Source: Spirogloea muscicola (Eukaryota > Streptophyta > Zygnematophyceae > Spirogloeales > Spirogloeaceae). From it: a DNA stretch of 64,000 nt. Shown one piece after another: positions 59,501 to 64,000 of the stretch. The translations under genes were made by a program, and so were the position numbers. Below the pieces are notes generated by a model that saw only the letters and a list, made by a program, of their open reading frames with translations, had not been told where the DNA came from and did no database searches. Numbering within the stretch: the stretch's first letter is position 1; each line of letters begins with the position of its first letter. The stretch spans positions 196,181-260,180 of the forward strand of contig WELB01000143.1 in the NCBI GenBank assembly GCA_009602725.1, read 5' to 3'.

Positions 59501-59582
59501 CCGGACCGGAAAAAAGGACTACACTACGAAATACTGCAAAATACATAGACGATGCAGAGGGAAAGCTCAGTACCCACGAGTG

Positions 59583-59857
59583 AGCAACATCAGGTCTGAG
59601 TAGCTCGCTGCAGGGAAAGAGGCACTCCGCCGAGACCCAGAGGCGGCGGCCATAGCACAGCCTGCTCGCGTGTGGACGGCGTGGGCGAGGGAGCGTTGCA
59701 GCGATACCGCCAGGCGCATGCGGAGGACTTGGGCGAGCGACTTGGGCGGGGGTTCACTCCAGCGGCAGCGAAGCGAGCACGAATCCCGCCTGACAGGATC
59801 ACAGCACTTCCAATGTAAGCAATGGCTGGGAGAAGGCCAGCCCAAGTTACTGTGCAA
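59583..59857 (-). mobile_element. LINE lineage-1 C-terminal fragment
   Basis: SLAQVLRMRLAVSLQRSLAH, AVHTRAGCAMAAASGSRRSA, then SYSDLMLLTRGY and a stop. It is closest to the 57.2-58.2 kb copy (HTRAGRAMAAASGSR). It begins next to a module at 59,815-59,850. Confidence 0.75.
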
Positions 59858-60038
59858 GGAGGTCTGGCAGAAGTGGATCTCATCCCCGGCTCGACGGGGG
59901 CGCGGGAGAAAGGCACCGCGCCACCCAGTCGGGGGGGGGCGGCAAGGAATACCCCCGGGCGGCCGCCGTCGCGCGCCGCGCCTCGGGGGGGGGGCCCTAG
60001 CGGCCGGCGCCAGCGCACGTTGGCGGGCGCAGCCACCC

Positions 60039-60362
60039 NNNNNNNNNNNNNNNNNNNNNNNNNNNNNNNNNNNNNNNNNNNNNNNNNNNNNNNNNNNNNN
60101 NNNNNNNNNNNNNNNNNNNNNNNNNNNNNNNNNNNNNNNNNNNNNNNNNNNNNNNNNNNNNNNNNNNNNNNNNNNNNNNNNNNNNNNNNNNNNNNNNNNN
60201 NNNNNNNNNNNNNNNNNNNNNNNNNNNNNNNNNNNNNNNNNNNNNNNNNNNNNNNNNNNNNNNNNNNNNNNNNNNNNNNNNNNNNNNNNNNNNNNNNNNN
60301 NNNNNNNNNNNNNNNNNNNNNNNNNNNNNNNNNNNNNNNNNNNNNNNNNNNNNNNNNNNNNN
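60039..60362. other. Assembly gap (324 N)
   Basis: A run of N between G-run/C-run sequence (several stretches of 7-10 G or C on each side), likely sequencing failure. Confidence 0.99.
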
Positions 60363-60544
60363 CCCCCCCCCCACCCGGGCGCGCCGCGGCCAGCCCGCAG
60401 AGGCCGCCCCCGGCAGCGCCACCACTGGCGACCCCGTCGCCGCAGCGCCCACTAACTTTCGGCCTTCTGTCCGTCTCCTCTTGCCGCTTCGCAAGCCCGC
60501 CTGCTGCGCTTCTACCGAGGAGCGCGGGTCTCGTCTAGGTGGCC

Positions 60545-61974
60545 ATGACCATGGGGGCCCTTCGCGCCAGCGTTCTGGCCGTCCTAGCCCTCGCCGTCGC
60601 CTCCTGCTCGGCGCAGGGCCCCGCCGGCGCCCCCGCGACCCCCCCGCTAAACATGAGCGCGCCCTACGCCGTCTGCGCCATCAACACCTCCACGTCGCCT
60701 GTCCACTTTGACGTCGCGTACCTGGTCCCCAGCAAGAATGTGAGGGCCCGCCCCGCTTCGTGAGCGCACTCTGAGGGCGCTGATGCGCAGCTTCTCATCC
60801 GCTGGCCACTTGTCACAGACGCAAGCGTCCCGTATGCCAGTCTGCTCGCAAGGGGATGAGAGTGCAGATGCCGATGTGAAAGGAACACCAAACTCCCCGT
60901 CCTGGCCGTTGTGGTGCAGGTCATGAAAATCCTGTGGGCGTTTAAGCCTGCTGCTGGCCAGACTGCGATGACCGGGAACTGCCAGTATGTTTTGGATTCT
61001 GACTGCAACATTGTGGCTACCAGTCGTGAGTCCCCCAAGCGAGAACTCCTCTCCCCATGCTCTCCGCTGTTCCCAATTTGTTTGAGCACCTCTTACCGAG
61101 TCGAGAGCACTGCCACGGCCTTTGCCGAACCAATCTTCTGCAGTCCCCCTTGAGAACGCACGGGCACCTAGGCAGTTGCTTACTTGCAACCGAGTGGTCC
61201 GCGGGCACAGAGAGGTGGGGCCTCTACTCATCACAGGCGGCTCGCCACTGTCTGTCTGCAGCCTGCAATGTGAAGACCAATAACAGCTGTACGCGGCTGG
61301 CGTGCTCCTGGCCCGGCAATCCTGCAAGCTGCCCCAAGGCCGACCCTAGCTGCGTGTTCCTTCCTCCCACCTGCTCCGAACTCCCCAAGGCGGAGGGTGC
61401 AAAGTGTGCCTTCACCGTTCCCATCCCGGACTTCTTGGGCATCGACTTGTCCTGCACCCTTTCTGGTGGAACTTGCTCAGGGTATGACCTCGCCATTCTG
61501 CAACACTTGCTCTTCTTTCGAGCAATCAACATTGCATGGAGAGGAAGATGCACGCGTGATGCCGCTCCGTGATGCCTGCCCTTATTCCCTGGCGGTGCAT
61601 TCTGTTCCAAAAGCAAAGCAGAACATCGGCCCCGCTGTCAGGCAGCTTGTGCAGATCTTGCATCACAGCTGACGTGATATGCCCTGCATCCTTGCAGTGA
61701 CGGACTGTGCATTCCAAACACAAGACCAGATGGAACAAACTGTGCTGGTTACAAGTGCAATCCTCTGGACGAGTGCTGCCCTCAGTGCGACTCCGGGCAG
61801 TGCATCAATGTGGGCCACGGTGAGGGCCTCTGCTGCGAAACGTGCACTGGCAAGAAGTGCCCTCCACCCTACCTAGGCACAGGTGGTGCGTGCTACGACT
61901 ACTACGGCGGATTCTACTGTGCATGCACGCATGCTGGCTTCTGCGAGTACACCACCTCCCAGTGCTTCGGTTGA
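60545..61974 (+). CDS. Secreted cysteine-rich protein, family not recognised
   Basis: Four exons (60545-60739, 60920-61025, 61262-61481, 61698-61974) join in phase to 265 residues. The start MTMGALRASVLAVLALAVAS followed by CSAQ looks like a cleavable signal peptide. The mature part is dense in cysteine: SPCNVKTNNSCTRLACSW, CVFLPPTCSELPKAEGAKC, then a C-terminal third with CNPLDECCPQCDSGQC, LCCETCTGKKC, YCACTHAGFC and a final SQCFG. Such density implies a disulphide-stabilised extracellular or cell-wall protein. I do not recognise the family; the spacing does not fit EGF, chitin-binding or TNFR repeats as I know them. No membrane anchor is seen after the signal. Confidence 0.75.
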
Positions 61975-63277
61975 GTGCTTCGGTCGAGAGTGGCCAGGCG
62001 GTTCTCATCCTGCTACACCCTACATACACCCTTCTCAGAGCCTAGTCGCTCACACATTCATAGCTTACCTGCCTGCCAACTTCAAAGTCAAAACATGCAC
62101 CCGGGGCGGTCGATACTCCTGTGCATGGATTTATGCACAGGAGCTTCCCGCTTGTCAGAGGTGGAGAAGACTCCGCTGGATGGGTTCGAACTCCTCCGCC
62201 CTTCTCAGAGTAGTGAAAAAATGAGCCCCTCCTTCCGGTGTTGTACTGACAATGCGTAGCCCGGCTCTCACTTGCAGTGTGGACAGCGCAATGCGCTGCA
62301 CGCTTCAGAGCTGGGCTACTCATTGCCGGCTGATCACCAGCTGTGCAGTAGCCAGCGCGTTGCAGATCCAATAATGTGCTTGCGCCCAGGTTGAGTTGAC
62401 TCAGTTCCGCTCGACCCCGCATAGCCTTTACATAAAAAAGACCTGAAAATCCTTTTCTTTCTCCTAAGGAATCTGCTTCATTTTCACTTTCACTCCCTGC
62501 AGTACCTCCTAATCTGCTCTGAACAGCTTGCACGCTTCTTGAAATAGTGTTCAGCATGTAATCTACTATGCATTGATCAGATATTGCATGAAGCCAACGA
62601 GATATTCGGGCGTGATATTTAGCAGCCAGACTATGGCAATGTGCACTTTTGTACCTGCTATGCACATGGCATCAAAGGCTGGTCTGAATTCCTAGTGCAT
62701 GCCTGCTCACGTCTACAGCCCCATCATGAGACTGCATTGACTTTTGCGGCATGGCAAATGCAACTCATTAGTCTATGTGTGGTTTGAGCATTTGCCTGTT
62801 TCTGAAAGGTCTCTCGGGCCTTGTTGCCAGCTCAACTCCTGCAATGCCTGGTTATGGCTTGGACAATACAACCTCAAATGCCAACTAGGTATCGGTCAAC
62901 TCTCGTGACAGGCTGACATCGTGCTTGCTGTGTACTGAGTGGCCATCAAATTCAGCCACTTATTGGGCTCAGCAGTTTTGACTGAGTACTCGTTGTGGGG
63001 CTTCCTGCCTGACTTCTTTGAATTTACTGCTTGGGTCTTCTAATCAATTGCCTTCGCCTCTGTTTGCGTTCATAAGCAAGCGAGCATGAAACCCAAGAAC
63101 CCATTTGCTGGTACTGGTTGAATACAATGTCATTTCTTTGCGCTAGCCTCCATCGGCCCTCGTCCACTTTCATGAACACTGCCTTGTCTTTGGTTCCATA
63201 TGTCTGAGGCATGTACCCCATGACGACTGGTGGCCAATGCTCTCCCTATGCCTCAGCGACCAGGGGTTGAGACAAAA
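61975..63277. other. No gene recognised
   Basis: Downstream of the cysteine-rich gene. A 207-codon minus-strand ORF at 62,042-62,665 shows no motif or splice context I trust. No repeat was seen. Confidence 0.45.
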
Positions 63278-63433
63278 GCTCTGCTGCAAGATATAAGAGA
63301 AGCTTACCAAAGGGAAGCTTGCTGAAATTGTGTGGGCTGGCTCTTCACAGCCCTCGCACGGAATGGCAACAGCTGCTTCTGCGTTTTGGCAAGCTTCCCT
63401 TTGGTAAGCTTCTCTTGTATCTTGCAGCAGAGC
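63278..63433. repeat. 45-bp inverted repeat enclosing a hairpin module
   Basis: The left arm 63,278-63,322 (GCTCTGCTGCAAGATATAAG...AGCTTGC) and right arm 63,389-63,433 are reverse complements with one mismatch. The 66-bp spacer contains a module stem (GGGCTGGCTCTTCACAGCCC). No flanking target duplication was seen. Confidence 0.85.
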
Positions 63434-63620
63434 CAGCCCACAGAACATATGAACAAGGTCCACAGGAGCCGGAAAAGCAAGTGGCTCTTCCAAAGGGGGT
63501 GAGGGCTGTGAACAGCCAGCAACCGGAATGGATTACCAAGAAGCAGGAAAAGGAGACGATGGCTGTGACAGGCCAGCCCAGAACGAGTGGGCAAGGTCCA
63601 GTGGTGAACCACCCCAGAAG
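63434..63620 (-). repeat. Hairpin modules
   Basis: Three modules follow the inverted repeat: 63,430-63,475 (AGCCAGCCCACAG...GAACAAGGTCCACAGGAGCC), 63,482-63,525 (GTGGCTCTTCCAAAGGGGGT, GGGCTGTGAACAGCCAGC) and 63,555-63,605 (GGCTGTGACAGGCCAGCCCA). Confidence 0.7.
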
Positions 63621-63654
63621 GAATAGGAAAAGAAGGAAACGAAGAAATCCTTGG

Positions 63655-64000
63655 TCTCCTTCTAAGAAAAGTTGTGTTTTTGAAACAAACGAAGGCCAAA
63701 TGGCCAAGTACAAAGCAAACACATCTTAAGCACACCTACATAGCCTACAGTAGATTGACCCGCTCAGTAACCACGGGTCAAAACATAAAGGCCGCTAATC
63801 GATGCCTGAATACTAGATGGCAGATACGAAGCCCTTCTGCCACCGACTAGAGCTCGCCCAGCTTTCTGGTGCAAAGCATTAGCCTGAGCACGCTGCAAAC
63901 AGGCCGAAACTCGTCGTCGCAAGAACGACAGATATGCAGCTGGCAAGCCCATCTCAGCCGGGAACACATCTGCATGTCGTGTGTAGCCTAGATTGGCTAT
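63655..64000 (-). mobile_element. LINE lineage-2 C-terminal fragment, runs off the window
   Basis: From the right edge down: ADVFPAEMGLPAAYLSFLRR, RVSACLQRAQANALHQKAGR, ALVGGRRASYLPSSIQASIS, then GLYVLTRGY and a stop at 63,764. The tail to 63,655 matches the 56.47-56.57 kb tail. The rest of the element lies beyond the window. Confidence 0.75.

Noticed and set aside
62042-62665. Minus-strand ORF of 207 codons after the cysteine-rich gene
   Set aside because: No recognisable motif, ordinary non-coding composition and no neighbouring exon support.

Overview
This is a nuclear genome window from a photosynthetic eukaryote, most likely a green alga. Genes are split by many short GT-AG introns, and several encode plant-lineage proteins: a PRT6-type N-recognin, a GUX/PGSIP-type GT8 enzyme, a two-LOV photoreceptor and a tubby-like protein. 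Telomere-like tracts are of the plant TTTAGGG type. There is no bacterial-style operon, CRISPR array or phage. I recognised no rRNA or tRNA gene by eye.

Layout. 1-4.1 kb: repeats and LINE fragments. 4.1-5.9 kb: coding-like pieces I could not assign. 5.9-7.4 kb (-): MAT1, the CDK-activating-kinase assembly factor of TFIIH. 8.1-9.2 kb (+): a J-domain membrane protein. 10.5-10.9 kb: repeats. 11.7-14.7 kb (+): a PHD-finger plus BAH-like chromatin protein. 16.35-18.7 kb (+): nucleoporin NUP58. 20.0-29.2 kb (-): a UBR1/PRT6-type E3 ubiquitin ligase, resolved into 12 exons. 32.7-34.9 kb (-): a tubby-like protein, interrupted by an assembly gap. 35.4-38.5 kb (+): a GUX-like glycosyltransferase. 39.6-42.6 kb (-): a protein with two LOV domains and no kinase, resolved into nine exons. 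42.9-48.1 kb: a dense LINE and repeat block. 48.7-49.9 kb (+): XRCC3, disturbed by a 99-base A tract. 50.3-51.8 kb (-): TVP23. 52.2-54.8 kb: unassigned. 55-60 kb: a second LINE and repeat block ending at a gap. 60.5-62.0 kb (+): a secreted cysteine-rich protein. The window ends in further repeats and a LINE fragment. For NUP58, PRT6, the LOV protein, GUX and the cysteine-rich protein, exon phases sum to an open frame, so those splice models support themselves. All splice models were made by eye.

The most unusual content is the mobile DNA. At least two lineages of 5'-truncated LINE are present. The better-preserved lineage carries the C-terminal CCHC plus restriction-like-endonuclease layout of R2/NeSL/Dualen-type elements. 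Its 3' ends carry a compact stem-loop module (GGGCTGG...CCAGCCC type) followed by a TTC-rich tail. The same module occurs dozens of times alone, in tandem or in mixed clusters. One 80-bp copy sits inside a LINE copy between perfect 8-bp direct repeats. Two further short repeat families (a GGCTGTGAAAGCCAGCC hairpin family and a GCGCGCGG/CCAAT family) recur across the window. A 45-bp near-perfect inverted repeat at 63.3 kb encloses one module.
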